From a virus: a stretch of 42,153 bases of DNA. Made by a program: the position numbers and the translations under genes. Location: IMG/VR virus record IMGVR_UViG_3300045996_001655, positions 1 through 42,153 of that record, one strand, 5' to 3'. Below, piece after piece: positions 31,175 to 38,476 of the stretch. Position 1 is the stretch's first letter; each line of letters opens with the position of its first letter. Below the pieces are notes generated by a model that saw nothing but the letters and a program-made list of their open reading frames with translations, was not told the origin of the DNA and made no database searches.

Positions 31175-32316
31175 TACGCCGCGCCGCCCTCCTCGCCGCC
31201 GTTCTCACGGCGGCTTTTTTGTGCCCGCCGCCGGCCACCGCCGCGGACCGCGGAGACGAGTGGCGCGCCCTGGCCACCCGGGCGCTGGCCACCTTCGAGC
31301 GGACGGACAACGTCGGCGACGGCGGCACGGGCGGCCAGAAGGTGATGTCGTACGGCCTGGCGTACGAAGCGAGCGGCCGGCTGCGGGGCTTCGACGACGT
31401 CCGGACCCGCCGCTACCTGGTGAAGATCCTCAGCATGAAGAACCCGGACGGCGGGTACGGCCTGCCGTTCGCCTACGACGTCCTCGGAGACGGAACGGTC
31501 AACCCGGCGACCACCACCTACACGGTGACGCTGGCGGACCACGTCGGCTCGCCGCTGCTGGCCGGCTACCTGGCAGGCGCGGTGCCGCGGGCCGAGGTGC
31601 AGAACATCGTCAATCTGATCATGTCGACGCCGCGGATCGACACCGACCGCGGCCAGTGCATCGCCTACTCCCGCCACCCGAATGACTCGGTTCCGTACGC
31701 GTGCGTGCACAACGTCTCGGCCGGCGCCGCAAGGTTCCTGCTCGAGGCGCAGTCCGCGGGCATCGGACGGTCCGGCCTGGCCGCGCTGGTCGAAGGCGTC
31801 ACCCGCCGCGAGACCTACGCTTATCTGCCGGCCAGCAAGAACTGGCGCTACGCCGACACGCAGGTCATGTCGGACCCGGACCACCAGTCCTACGAAGCAT
31901 GGTCGATGTACTTCCTGGCCCCGCCGGTCGCCAACAACGTCGTCTATTACCTGATGAACACCAGCTTTGCCGCCGAGTGGGGCGCTCAGCAGTCATCGGT
32001 GATCCACGCCCGGCTGACCGCCCTGCCGCCGGCGCTCGGCGGGATCGCCGCCCCGGCCGCGTCCGCCGACCGGTGGTGCGTGCTCGGCGACCGGTGGCTG
32101 CCGGAAGTCGAGGCGTACGTGGGCGCGCTGCCGAACATCGACGCGGCCGCGCAGATCGCCCAGCTGACCGCGAAGGCCGCCGACGCGTGCGGCCCGGCCC
32201 CGAGCCTGCCGACCACTCCGCCGGTGACCACCGCCCCGCCCACGACGGTGCCGACGACGACGTCCCCGCCGCCGGTGGACCCGACCACCGAGCCCCCGTC
32301 CACCCAGGGAGCATGA
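31168..32316 (+). CDS. Secreted protein with Pro/Thr-rich tail (possible alpha/alpha toroid)
   Basis: A 382-residue protein with a clear signal peptide (RR at 4-5, hydrophobic 6-19, likely cleavage after ATA near residue 25). The mature part includes MKNPDGGYGLPFA, like the Q-x-x-D-G-G-F-G motif of squalene-cyclase/prenyltransferase-type alpha/alpha toroids, and further aromatic, Gly and His residues. The last 40 residues are a Pro/Thr linker. A perfect terminator lies within its signal-peptide codons. It may be surface-modifying cargo or a wall-active enzyme; function unknown. Confidence 0.6.
   Translation: MVIRRAALLAAVLTAAFLCPPPATAADRGDEWRALATRALATFERTDNVGDGGTGGQKVMSYGLAYEASGRLRGFDDVRTRRYLVKILSMKNPDGGYGLPFAYDVLGDGTVNPATTTYTVTLADHVGSPLLAGYLAGAVPRAEVQNIVNLIMSTPRIDTDRGQCIAYSRHPNDSVPYACVHNVSAGAARFLLEAQSAGIGRSGLAALVEGVTRRETYAYLPASKNWRYADTQVMSDPDHQSYEAWSMYFLAPPVANNVVYYLMNTSFAAEWGAQQSSVIHARLTALPPALGGIAAPAASADRWCVLGDRWLPEVEAYVGALPNIDAAAQIAQLTAKAADACGPAPSLPTTPPVTTAPPTTVPTTTSPPPVDPTTEPPSTQGA
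31195..31220 (+). terminator. Intrinsic terminator inside signal-peptide codons
   Basis: GCCGCCGT (31195-31202) and ACGGCGGC (31207-31214) form an 8-bp perfect stem with a 4-base loop, followed by TTTTTT (31215-31220). It occupies codons 10-18 of the secreted protein. It is the best-formed terminator in the genome and probably ends the tail operon unless ribosomes prevent hairpin formation. Confidence 0.75.
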
Positions 32317-32852
32317 TGCGCGTCTTCTACGACTGCGAATTCCTCGAGGACGGCAAGACGATCGAGCTGATCTCGATCGGCATGGTCGCCGAGGACGGCC
32401 GCGAGCTGTACCTGGTCAACCGCGACGCCCCGTGGAAGCGGATCAAGAAGAACGAGTGGCTGATGGCCAACGTCGTACCCAAGCTGCCGCGCGGGCATGG
32501 CGACTGGCGCAACCACATGCCGAAGAAGTGGCTGATCGACTTCAACGACCCGTATGTGCGAGGCCGCGACCAGATCGCCGAGGCGGTGCAGCACTTCCTG
32601 CAGGCCACGCCGGACCTTGAGCTGTGGGCGGACTACGGCGCGTATGACCACGTCGTGCTGTGCCAGCTCTTCGGCCGAATGATCGACCTGCCGTCCGGCG
32701 TGCCGATGTTCACGCACGACCTGCAGCAGGAACTGCGCCGACTCGGTAACCCCGCCCTTCCCGAGCAGGCCGCCGGGGCGCACAACGCTCTTGACGATGC
32801 CCGCCATCTCAAGGCCTGCTTCGAATCGATCACTCGACAGGGGGCCCCGTGA
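32313..32852 (+). CDS. Rv2179c-like DEDDh 3'-5' exoribonuclease
   Basis: A 179-residue protein beginning MMRVFYDCEFLEDGKTIELISIGMVAEDGRELY, closely following the Rv2179c family start. D7-x-E9 (exo I), D112 (GAYDHVV, exo II), and H157 with D161/162 (AHNALDDARH, exo III) give the DEDDh set. The host family degrades RNA 3'->5'. In a phage it could turn over host or phage mRNA. ATG 32313 overlaps the secreted-protein stop (ATGA). Confidence 0.82.
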   Translation: MMRVFYDCEFLEDGKTIELISIGMVAEDGRELYLVNRDAPWKRIKKNEWLMANVVPKLPRGHGDWRNHMPKKWLIDFNDPYVRGRDQIAEAVQHFLQATPDLELWADYGAYDHVVLCQLFGRMIDLPSGVPMFTHDLQQELRRLGNPALPEQAAGAHNALDDARHLKACFESITRQGAP

Positions 32853-33634
32853 CCGCAGCCAAGCCCAACCACCGGGCCGCCCGCACGCTGCTGCTGCAGC
32901 ACCTCGACATGCACCCCGGCCGCACCGTCGAGTCCGACCTTGACCCGGCCGAGGTCGGCATCGTCGGCGACACCGCCCACGCCGACGGCGGCGACAGCTA
33001 CCACCTCGGCGCCGACCAGATCCGCGCGCGCAACGGCCGCGACCGGTACTCCGTCGACGAGTCCACCCGCGACAAGCGGGGTCTCGACAACTACGCCAGC
33101 GCGATGGATATCGGCTGGTTCCGGGTCACCACCCAGCGCGGCACGTTCGACCTGCGCGACTTCAGCAGCTGGCTGGTCGACCTGTGCCGGGCCGGCGACC
33201 CGGACACCCGCGACCTGCGCGAGGTCATCTACTCCCCCGACGGCCAGGTCGTGCGCCGCTGGGACCGCCTGGGCCGCCGCGTCTCCGGTGACAGCTCGCA
33301 CCTGTCCCACACGCACCTGTCCGAGCACCGCGACGCCGACGGCCACCGCATGTTGCGGCTGGCGACCCGCTGGCTGCAGCACATCGGCATGATCCCTGAG
33401 GAGGACACCATGACCCCCGACCAGCTGCTCGACGCCCTGGAAACCCCGCGAGGGCAGGCCTTGCTGGCCAAGGCTGCCGGCCGCGGCGTCCACAACCAGG
33501 TCCTCGGCAAGGGCCCGGAGACGATCGGCCAGGACCTGCAGGGCGACGACGCCGTGCTCGCCGCCCGGTTCGACAAGCTGGAGGCCGCCGTCGCCGAGGT
33601 CAAGGCGCTGGTCGCCGGCGAGCCGCAGGGCTGA
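32849..33634 (+). CDS. Endolysin (M15-like peptidase)
   Basis: A 261-residue protein. SYHLG (H52), SAMDIG (D87) and SHTHLS (H154-x-H156) are zinc ligands of an M15/D-Ala-D-Ala carboxypeptidase-like domain found in actinophage endolysins. The C-terminal 70 residues are helical and may be a binding or oligomerisation tail. It cleaves the peptide part of peptidoglycan at lysis. GTG start overlaps the RNase stop; membrane proteins follow. Confidence 0.82.
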   Translation: MTAAKPNHRAARTLLLQHLDMHPGRTVESDLDPAEVGIVGDTAHADGGDSYHLGADQIRARNGRDRYSVDESTRDKRGLDNYASAMDIGWFRVTTQRGTFDLRDFSSWLVDLCRAGDPDTRDLREVIYSPDGQVVRRWDRLGRRVSGDSSHLSHTHLSEHRDADGHRMLRLATRWLQHIGMIPEEDTMTPDQLLDALETPRGQALLAKAAGRGVHNQVLGKGPETIGQDLQGDDAVLAARFDKLEAAVAEVKALVAGEPQG

Positions 33635-33636
33635 CC

Positions 33637-34053
33637 GTGCGGCGTCTCCTCGACCGCGTCGGCCGGCGGGGCGCCGCGCTGCTGTTCTTCGCCGGGATTG
33701 ACGCAATGTGGGCTTTCGCCCTGCTCAATCCACCGAGTCCGATGACGCCCGCCTACGCCTGGCCGGCGACGGTTGCCCCGCTGTGGGCGTGGGCTCTCGC
33801 GTGGGCGGGGGTGGGCCTGGTCTGCGTGGTCTTCGCGTTCCGGCGCCATGACACCCCGGCATTCACCGCCGCCGTGACGATCAAGGTCCTATGGGGCGGC
33901 ATCGTCGTCCTCGGCTGGATCACCGGTCAGGCTGAGCGGGGCTACGTCCTCGCGACGTTCTTCCTGGCGTTCGCCGCGTTCGTGTTCCTGATCGCGGGCG
34001 GCATCCCGGCCCCGCCGCCACGGCCCGTGAAGGCCCGGCGATGGAAGCGCTGA
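33637..34053 (+). CDS. Four-helix membrane protein, holin candidate
   Basis: A 138-residue protein with four predicted membrane segments (about 14-30, 45-66, 78-95 and 104-125) and charged ends (RRLLDRVGRR; KARRWKR). It lies directly after the endolysin. It may be a holin, or a membrane protein assisting lysis. GTG start. Confidence 0.65.
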   Translation: MRRLLDRVGRRGAALLFFAGIDAMWAFALLNPPSPMTPAYAWPATVAPLWAWALAWAGVGLVCVVFAFRRHDTPAFTAAVTIKVLWGGIVVLGWITGQAERGYVLATFFLAFAAFVFLIAGGIPAPPPRPVKARRWKR

Positions 34054-34334
34054 TCGCCGCCGGCGTCGCCGCGGTCGCCGCGGTCATCGCCGCGCTGTTC
34101 ACGTACCGGGCGTCGACCCGCAAGCAGAAGTCCGACAGCAGTCAGCAGCTCCTGGATCAACATCAGGAAGACATTAAAGAACTGCGTAGCGAACGCAAGG
34201 CCGACAGTCAGCGGATTGATAGACTAGAACGCATTGCTCGAATTCAGGGCGACTACATCGGCGAATTGCGCAGGCACATTGCCGAGCGAAAAGATCCGCC
34301 GCCTCCGCCCTATCCGACAGGCCTTATAACCTAG
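34041..34334 (+). CDS. Membrane-anchored coiled-coil protein in lysis cassette
   Basis: A 97-residue protein: an N-terminal membrane helix (residues about 3-22) followed by a charged coiled coil (QQLLDQHQEDIKELRSERKA to about residue 80) and a Pro-rich C-terminus. Such proteins after endolysin genes act in lysis as spanin-like or holin-regulating factors. It overlaps the preceding gene by 13 bases. Its second half is noticeably more AT-rich than its surroundings. Confidence 0.65.
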   Translation: MEALIAAGVAAVAAVIAALFTYRASTRKQKSDSSQQLLDQHQEDIKELRSERKADSQRIDRLERIARIQGDYIGELRRHIAERKDPPPPPYPTGLIT

Positions 34335-34341
34335 GCTGGGC

Positions 34342-34350
34342 TGGTAAAAT
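34342..34350 (+). promoter_or_regulatory. Extended -10 promoter candidate
   Basis: TGGTAAAAT provides a TGn extended -10 plus TAAAAT in an AT-rich gap after the lysis genes; the -35 (CTTATA area) is weak. Downstream, a hairpin with GGCCCGG/CCGGGCC arms (34365-34371 and 34387-34393) lies in the untranslated leader of the HNH gene. Confidence 0.4.
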
Positions 34351-34420
34351 AATGCAGTAAGGGTGGCCCGGCGGTGTCTCACCACCCCGGGCCCGGCCGA
34401 CACTTTCGAGGAGTGCCGAC

Positions 34421-34921
34421 ATGGCTAACCGTACCTGTTCCGAGCCTGACTGCGACCGCAACCTGTATTGCCGCGGCCTGTGCAACCCGCACTATCAGAG
34501 TCGCCGCCGGTCGGGAGCACTGGGCAAGTCCTACGCCTCAGGCGAGAACCACCCGCAGTGGACTGGCGGATCGGCTACTTACGCCGCCGTGCACCAGCGT
34601 CTCCGGAGTGTGCGCGGACCCGCCAAGACCAAGAAGTGCGGCCAGTGCGGCGCGCCGGCCCGGGAGTGGTCGTACGACCACAGCGATCCCGACCAGCTGG
34701 TCGACGATTCATGCGGGCCGTACAGCCTGGACCTCGCCCGCTACCGCCCACTGTGCGCGCGATGCCATCGCAACCTCGACGTGCCTCCGCGCGTCGCGTC
34801 CCGCACCACCTGTCGCCGCGGGATACACCCGTTTCCCGAGAGCCGCACCTATTCCGGCGCGGCCCGTCAAGCACGATGCGGCCCGTGCGCCAAGGAAAAG
34901 GCAGCGCGTTCAACCAGATGA
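34421..34921 (+). CDS. Free-standing HNH-type nuclease
   Basis: A 166-residue zinc protein. An N-terminal CSEPDCDRNLYCRGLCNPHYQSRRRSG is a known phage zinc finger; then CGQCGAPAREWSYDHSDPD, and YRPLCARCHRNLD completes an HNH-like core. FCRRGIHPF-type Cys pairs lie at the end. Inserted among lysis genes, it is likely a mobile homing-type nuclease. ATG with CGAGGAG upstream. Confidence 0.78.
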   Translation: MANRTCSEPDCDRNLYCRGLCNPHYQSRRRSGALGKSYASGENHPQWTGGSATYAAVHQRLRSVRGPAKTKKCGQCGAPAREWSYDHSDPDQLVDDSCGPYSLDLARYRPLCARCHRNLDVPPRVASRTTCRRGIHPFPESRTYSGAARQARCGPCAKEKAARSTR

Positions 34922-35022
34922 GGGGGCCGATGCGCGCCTGGATCGTCGTCGCCGGGGCGTTCGCGTTCTTCGGCACCTGCACGCTGATCGCGCTGGCGAT
35001 CGACTGGAAGTACCTCACCTGA
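34918..35022 (+). CDS. 34-residue single-pass membrane peptide
   Basis: ATG 34918 overlaps the HNH stop (ATGA). The product has a short basic N-terminus and one membrane helix (WIVVAGAFAFFGTCTLIALAI), ending DWKYLT. Similar microproteins accompany holins. An internal ATG at 34933 is an alternative start. Confidence 0.5.
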   Translation: MRGPMRAWIVVAGAFAFFGTCTLIALAIDWKYLT

Positions 35023-35079
35023 CCTGCGCCAACGGCGCGGGACTTCCCGTTCCCCCACCTCATTCGAGGAGTACGACCC

Positions 35080-35427
35080 ATGAAGCTTTCCCGAGACCCG
35101 GCGTTCTACGTCATGCTCGCCGCCACCGTGATCCGCTTGCTCGCCGCGTTCGTCGTCGAGATCTCCGCCGCCCAGCAGACCTGGCTGAACGCCGCGGTCG
35201 CCGCTGGCGGCGGTGTCGTCATCGCCGTCTGGGTCAAGCGCGACGGGCAGATCGCCGCCCTGACCGGGCTCGCCTCGGCGCTGCTCGCCGTCGCGGTCGG
35301 CTTCGGCGCGAACATCGACGCCGAGGGCCAGGCCGCCATCATGTCGTTCGTCGGCGTCGCCGCGGCGGCGTTCATCCGCACGCAGGTGACGGCACCGGTC
35401 AACGCCGTCGGCAACGCGCAGGTCTGA
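35080..35427 (+). CDS. Holin candidate
   Basis: A 115-residue protein with three to four membrane helices (about 9-28, 35-52, 58-76, 84-100), a short basic N-terminus (MKLSRDP) and a polar C-terminus. GAGGAG lies upstream of ATG 35080. Size and topology match actinophage holins, making it a stronger holin candidate than 33637-34053. Confidence 0.7.
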   Translation: MKLSRDPAFYVMLAATVIRLLAAFVVEISAAQQTWLNAAVAAGGGVVIAVWVKRDGQIAALTGLASALLAVAVGFGANIDAEGQAAIMSFVGVAAAAFIRTQVTAPVNAVGNAQV

Positions 35428-35431
35428 CCCC

Positions 35432-35731
35432 GTGACCCCCGAGCCGCCGATCACCGTCTACATCGCCATCGGCAACGACACCAGCCTTTCGCCGGTGCAG
35501 TGGGCGAAGTACGCCAGCATGGCCATCGAGGAGATGGTCCGCGCCGGCGGCCGCGTCCTGGCCGACTGGTACTCGCTGCCGAACGCCCACTGGCAGGGCC
35601 AGTGCTTCTGCGTGGAGATCCAGCCCGGCATCGTGGACCGGCTGCAGGAGACGCTGACCGACGTGGCCCGCGGCTTCGGCCAGCCCCGGATCACCTGGGC
35701 CGTGGCGCCGGAGACGGTCTACCTGGGCTGA
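35432..35731 (+). CDS. Small hypothetical protein at the end of the late operon
   Basis: A 99-residue protein (TVYIAIGNDTSLSPVQWAKYASMAIEEMVRAGG, then ARGFGQPRITWAVAP) of unknown function. Its alpha/beta pattern resembles small actinophage proteins found near lysis genes. It starts with GTG and is followed by a strong bidirectional terminator. Confidence 0.6.
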   Translation: MTPEPPITVYIAIGNDTSLSPVQWAKYASMAIEEMVRAGGRVLADWYSLPNAHWQGQCFCVEIQPGIVDRLQETLTDVARGFGQPRITWAVAPETVYLG

Positions 35732-35757
35732 GTCCCCCGCTTCGCACCCGCAACGAC

Positions 35758-35793
35758 AACCGCCCCCAGCCAGACGGCTGGGGGCGGTTCTTG
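35758..35793. terminator. Bidirectional terminator between convergent operons
   Basis: AACCGCCCCCAGCC (35758-35771) and GGCTGGGGGCGGTT (35776-35789) form a perfect 14-bp stem with an AGAC loop. It separates the late plus-strand operon from the minus-strand transfer-like operon and can serve both. Confidence 0.85.
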
Positions 35794-35802
35794 CTGCCCT
35801 GC

Positions 35803-36048
35803 TCAGCCGACCGCCTTGTCCTTCGCGCTGCGCAGCCACGTCCACAGCCGGCGCCCGATCCGGACCCGCTCGCCCGAGCCCTTGCACCGGCGGCACCGGC
35901 GCCACGCCCGGCCCGACGGCGACCGGAACTTTCCGACGCCCTCGCATTTGCGGCACGCGGCGAACGGCCACCACCAACACTGGACGGCGTACACCGGGCA
36001 GATGACGGCCGCTGCCAGCACCAGCCAGCCGACCATCTCCGCGCTCAT
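35803..36048 (-). CDS. Membrane protein with DnaJ-type zinc motifs
   Basis: An 81-residue protein: a membrane helix (about 6-23), then CRKCEGVGK (C32, C35) and CRRCKGSGE (C52, C55), the CxxCxGxG repeats of DnaJ zinc fingers, and a basic tail. Start ATG 36048 is preceded by GGAGGTG and overlaps the translocase stop (ATGA). Small proteins like this are found beside FtsK-type proteins in actinobacterial mobile elements; function unknown. Confidence 0.65.
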   Translation of the reverse strand: MSAEMVGWLVLAAAVICPVYAVQCWWWPFAACRKCEGVGKFRSPSGRAWRRCRRCKGSGERVRIGRRLWTWLRSAKDKAVG

Positions 36049-37778
36049 GACACCTCCTGCCGGGAGCGTCGCACCCACGCCGCGAGGTCCCCGCGCGCGT
36101 AAAGGTCCGCGTTCCCCCGCTTCCCTCGCGGTGACGGAGGGTCACCGACCTTGCGTTGCAAGCGCTTCTTCGCCGCCTCGTACTTCCATGGCAGAACTCC
36201 GGCGTCGATGGCGTCCTGCAAGGTCAGGATGTCCCCGTCCCCGGGGACATTGCTGGCCAAGCCGCTATCAGGGTCTTTCGCCGCGACCGCAAGGGCACGA
36301 GCCTGAGCATTGGTCAGGTAGGCCACCTGAACCTCAGTGGCCTGACCGCCGATTACTACCTGCCACCGACCCATGGTTCGCGACGCCCTAGGCATGGCAG
36401 CCTCAGGCACGAGCATCTTCCAGTTGTTCGACGTGTACCGGGCCAGGCACCGCACCCCGAAGTTCTCCCTCGCTTCCGGACCGCCGATCGCTCGCGCGGT
36501 CAGCATCTGCGCGATCGCCAGCACGTTGTACTTCGCAGACCGGCCCATGAATAGCAGGTCCGCGAGCGCTGACACGGCGGGCGACTTCTTCGGGTCGGAC
36601 TTCTCCCGCGTGTCGGCCCAGAAGTTCGCGAGCTGCCCGATGGTGGCGTTCAACTCCTCGCAGATCACCAGCGTTCGCGGACCCGGGTCCCAGTCCTCGG
36701 CCTCGTGCAGCGCGTCGTCGTTGCGTTGGTCCGCCTCCGCCGCTGCCTTGATCAGGGCGCTGTGCATCTGCTGCGGCTTGGTGCAGTAGTCCACGCCCGG
36801 CATCCCCAGCGCCCACCGGTGCGACCCCTTGCGGTCCAGGATCACCACCCGTCCACCCCGGGCCAGCACCTGCACCGCAATCAGCAGCGCGAGAACGCTC
36901 TTGCCGGCGCCGGTGCCGGCACTGATGGCGATGTGTGGTGAGTCGTCACGCAGCGAGATCACCACCGGCCGGTTGCCGGCGCCCTGTCCGACGTAGAACT
37001 CCCACTCCTTCAGCTGTCCCATGTGCGCCAGCACGTCGTCGTAGCCCACTGTCGATGGCGGCCGCTTCCGCACCGTCCAGCGGGCGGTGACCTTTGGTCC
37101 TACCTGGTGCCACGACTCCACCAGGTCAGCGACCGGGATCTTGCTGTTGACGATCGCTGAAACCAGCAGCCGCTGCTCGGAGGTCAGATACGGAGTCTTG
37201 GCGACGACCTCGATCCGCGGACCCAGCTTTTCGCCGGGACGGCGGAACACCTCCGCGCGTGACGTCACCGGCCGCGCCGCACGCTGCACTGCCCACATGC
37301 CCAGCTGAACCCGCTCAGGCAGCCACCGCAGGACCGGCTCGACCCGCTCGCCGTAGAACACTCTCGCTCGCTCCTCGGCCGGCGACAGCGGCTTGGCCAG
37401 GCGAGGCGTCAGATTTCCCAGTGACGGGTCGACGTGCAGGGTTACGCCACCGGTCATTCCCAGCGGCGGCTCTATCGCGGCGAGTGTCGGCGCGATGTAC
37501 TCCCGATGGAACCGCCGTCGCACCAGCTGCTGCCGGGCCTTGACCACAGCCAGCGTGGTCAGCGCGGTCATGCCGGTGATGTGCTGCGCATCCGGGTCGA
37601 CGTACGTAGTGATCCCGGTGACGGGCATGGCGAGCCGCCACAGCTGCCGCTGCCAGCCCGCCACCAGTCCGGCGCCGGCCCGAAGGTACGGGTATCCGTC
37701 GCGCCCGTCGAGGGGGCGGCCCAGGACGTAGCGCCATAGCACGGTCCGTAGAGAGTGTTCGGCGTCCTGCTCTGCCAT
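36045..37778 (-). CDS. FtsK/TraB-type DNA translocase
   Basis: A 577-residue ATPase. Walker A AGTGAGKS (287-294), then RVVILDRKGSHRW, and a Walker-B-like TLVICEE (369-375) with downstream MGRSAKYNVLAIAQ, the FtsK/SpoIIIE core. The N-terminal 280 residues are distinct and lack obvious membrane helices; a C-terminal HTH-like/gamma-like region (TLQDAIDAGVLPWKYEAAKKRLQR) may bind DNA. Such proteins mediate double-stranded DNA transfer in actinobacterial conjugation (TraB/TraSA). In phage it may instead assist segregation or another process. ATG with AAGGAGCAG upstream. Confidence 0.82.
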   Translation of the reverse strand: MAEQDAEHSLRTVLWRYVLGRPLDGRDGYPYLRAGAGLVAGWQRQLWRLAMPVTGITTYVDPDAQHITGMTALTTLAVVKARQQLVRRRFHREYIAPTLAAIEPPLGMTGGVTLHVDPSLGNLTPRLAKPLSPAEERARVFYGERVEPVLRWLPERVQLGMWAVQRAARPVTSRAEVFRRPGEKLGPRIEVVAKTPYLTSEQRLLVSAIVNSKIPVADLVESWHQVGPKVTARWTVRKRPPSTVGYDDVLAHMGQLKEWEFYVGQGAGNRPVVISLRDDSPHIAISAGTGAGKSVLALLIAVQVLARGGRVVILDRKGSHRWALGMPGVDYCTKPQQMHSALIKAAAEADQRNDDALHEAEDWDPGPRTLVICEELNATIGQLANFWADTREKSDPKKSPAVSALADLLFMGRSAKYNVLAIAQMLTARAIGGPEARENFGVRCLARYTSNNWKMLVPEAAMPRASRTMGRWQVVIGGQATEVQVAYLTNAQARALAVAAKDPDSGLASNVPGDGDILTLQDAIDAGVLPWKYEAAKKRLQRKVGDPPSPRGKRGNADLYARGDLAAWVRRSRQEVS

Positions 37779-37805
37779 GCTGGTGCTGCTCCTTGCAGGG
37801 GAAAG

Positions 37806-37837
37806 GGGCGCGGCCGGGTCGTCTCCCGGCCGCGCCC
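37806..37837 (-). terminator. 13-bp stem hairpin ahead of the translocase gene
   Basis: GGGCGCGGCCGGG and CCCGGCCGCGCCC are perfect complements with a 6-base loop, in the 68-bp gap between the microprotein gene and the translocase (both minus strand). A short CTTTCCCC follows in the direction of transcription. Likely an attenuator limiting translocase expression. Confidence 0.5.
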
Positions 37838-37846
37838 ACCTGAGTG

Positions 37847-37975
37847 CTACTTCGTCTTCTTGTCGCGGCCGGTCCCGGCCCGGGTCGTGCTGTCCCGCGG
37901 CGGGATGGTCAGGTCTCGGTCGCGCATGATCCGGTCGTACTGGCGGTAGATGTCGTCCATGTCCTTGCGGCTCAT
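37847..37975 (-). CDS. 42-residue charged microprotein
   Basis: Starts MSRKDMDDIYRQYDRIMRD, then basic and polar residues to KKTK. ATG 37975 overlaps the preceding TGA by one base. Charged and probably partly helical; function unknown. It is the last gene before the hairpin. Confidence 0.5.
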   Translation of the reverse strand: MSRKDMDDIYRQYDRIMRDRDLTIPPRDSTTRAGTGRDKKTK

Positions 37976-38169
37976 CAGCGTCCCCACTTCTTCTCGGCCA
38001 GCCGCAGTGCTTCGTCCCCGGCTTCCTTGGCCTGCCACCCGTTCATGCCGACTTCCGCGGCGCGCTCTTCGACCGCCCGGACGAACGCCCACTTGCGGGT
38101 CTCGCGCCGGTCGCCGCCGGGCGCGGGCCGCGACTCCCGGTCGGCCATCTCCTTCGTCCACTTCGGCAT
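37975..38169 (-). CDS. 64-residue basic microprotein
   Basis: Starts MPKWTKEMADRE and continues helical and charged (TRKWAFVRAVEERAAEVGMNGW). ATG 38169 overlaps the preceding stop by one base; an upstream in-frame ATG (38202) would overlap the neighbouring gene more. Unknown function. Confidence 0.5.
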   Translation of the reverse strand: MPKWTKEMADRESRPAPGGDRRETRKWAFVRAVEERAAEVGMNGWQAKEAGDEALRLAEKKWGR

Positions 38170-38324
38170 CAGCCGACCGCCGCCCTCTTGAACCGCTTCC
38201 ACCGGGTGTCGACGATCGTCACCGGGAAGTCGACCTCCTTGGCCTTGCGGACCTTGCCGGCGACCGGCTTGCCGACGACGTTGCCCTCCGAGTCGGTCGG
38301 GATCCCGCCCACGGTCTTCGCCAT
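38169..38324 (-). CDS. 51-residue basic microprotein
   Basis: Begins MAKTVGGIPTDSEGNVVGKP and ends TRWKRFKRAAVG; lysine-rich and probably beta then basic. Both ends overlap the neighbouring genes by one base, giving strong positional support. Unknown function. Confidence 0.5.
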   Translation of the reverse strand: MAKTVGGIPTDSEGNVVGKPVAGKVRKAKEVDFPVTIVDTRWKRFKRAAVG

Positions 38325-38476
38325 CAGCCGTTACCGCCCTTGCCCTGCTCGTTCGCCAGCTGCCGGAACGCCTGGGTCGCCGCGGCGGACCGCGACAGGC
38401 CCTGCTTCTGCAGCTCCTTGGTCCGCTGCTCGTGCTTCGGGGAAACGCCCCGCTGCACCTCGGGCTTCTTCGCCAT
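38324..38476 (-). CDS. 50-residue basic microprotein
   Basis: Starts MAKKPEVQRGVSPKHEQRTKEL and continues polar, Gln/Arg/Lys-rich, ending GGNG. AAGGAGA precedes the ATG, within the end of the membrane-protein gene. Its pattern suggests a disordered DNA-binding or structural helper. Unknown function. Confidence 0.5.
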   Translation of the reverse strand: MAKKPEVQRGVSPKHEQRTKELQKQGLSRSAAATQAFRQLANEQGKGGNG

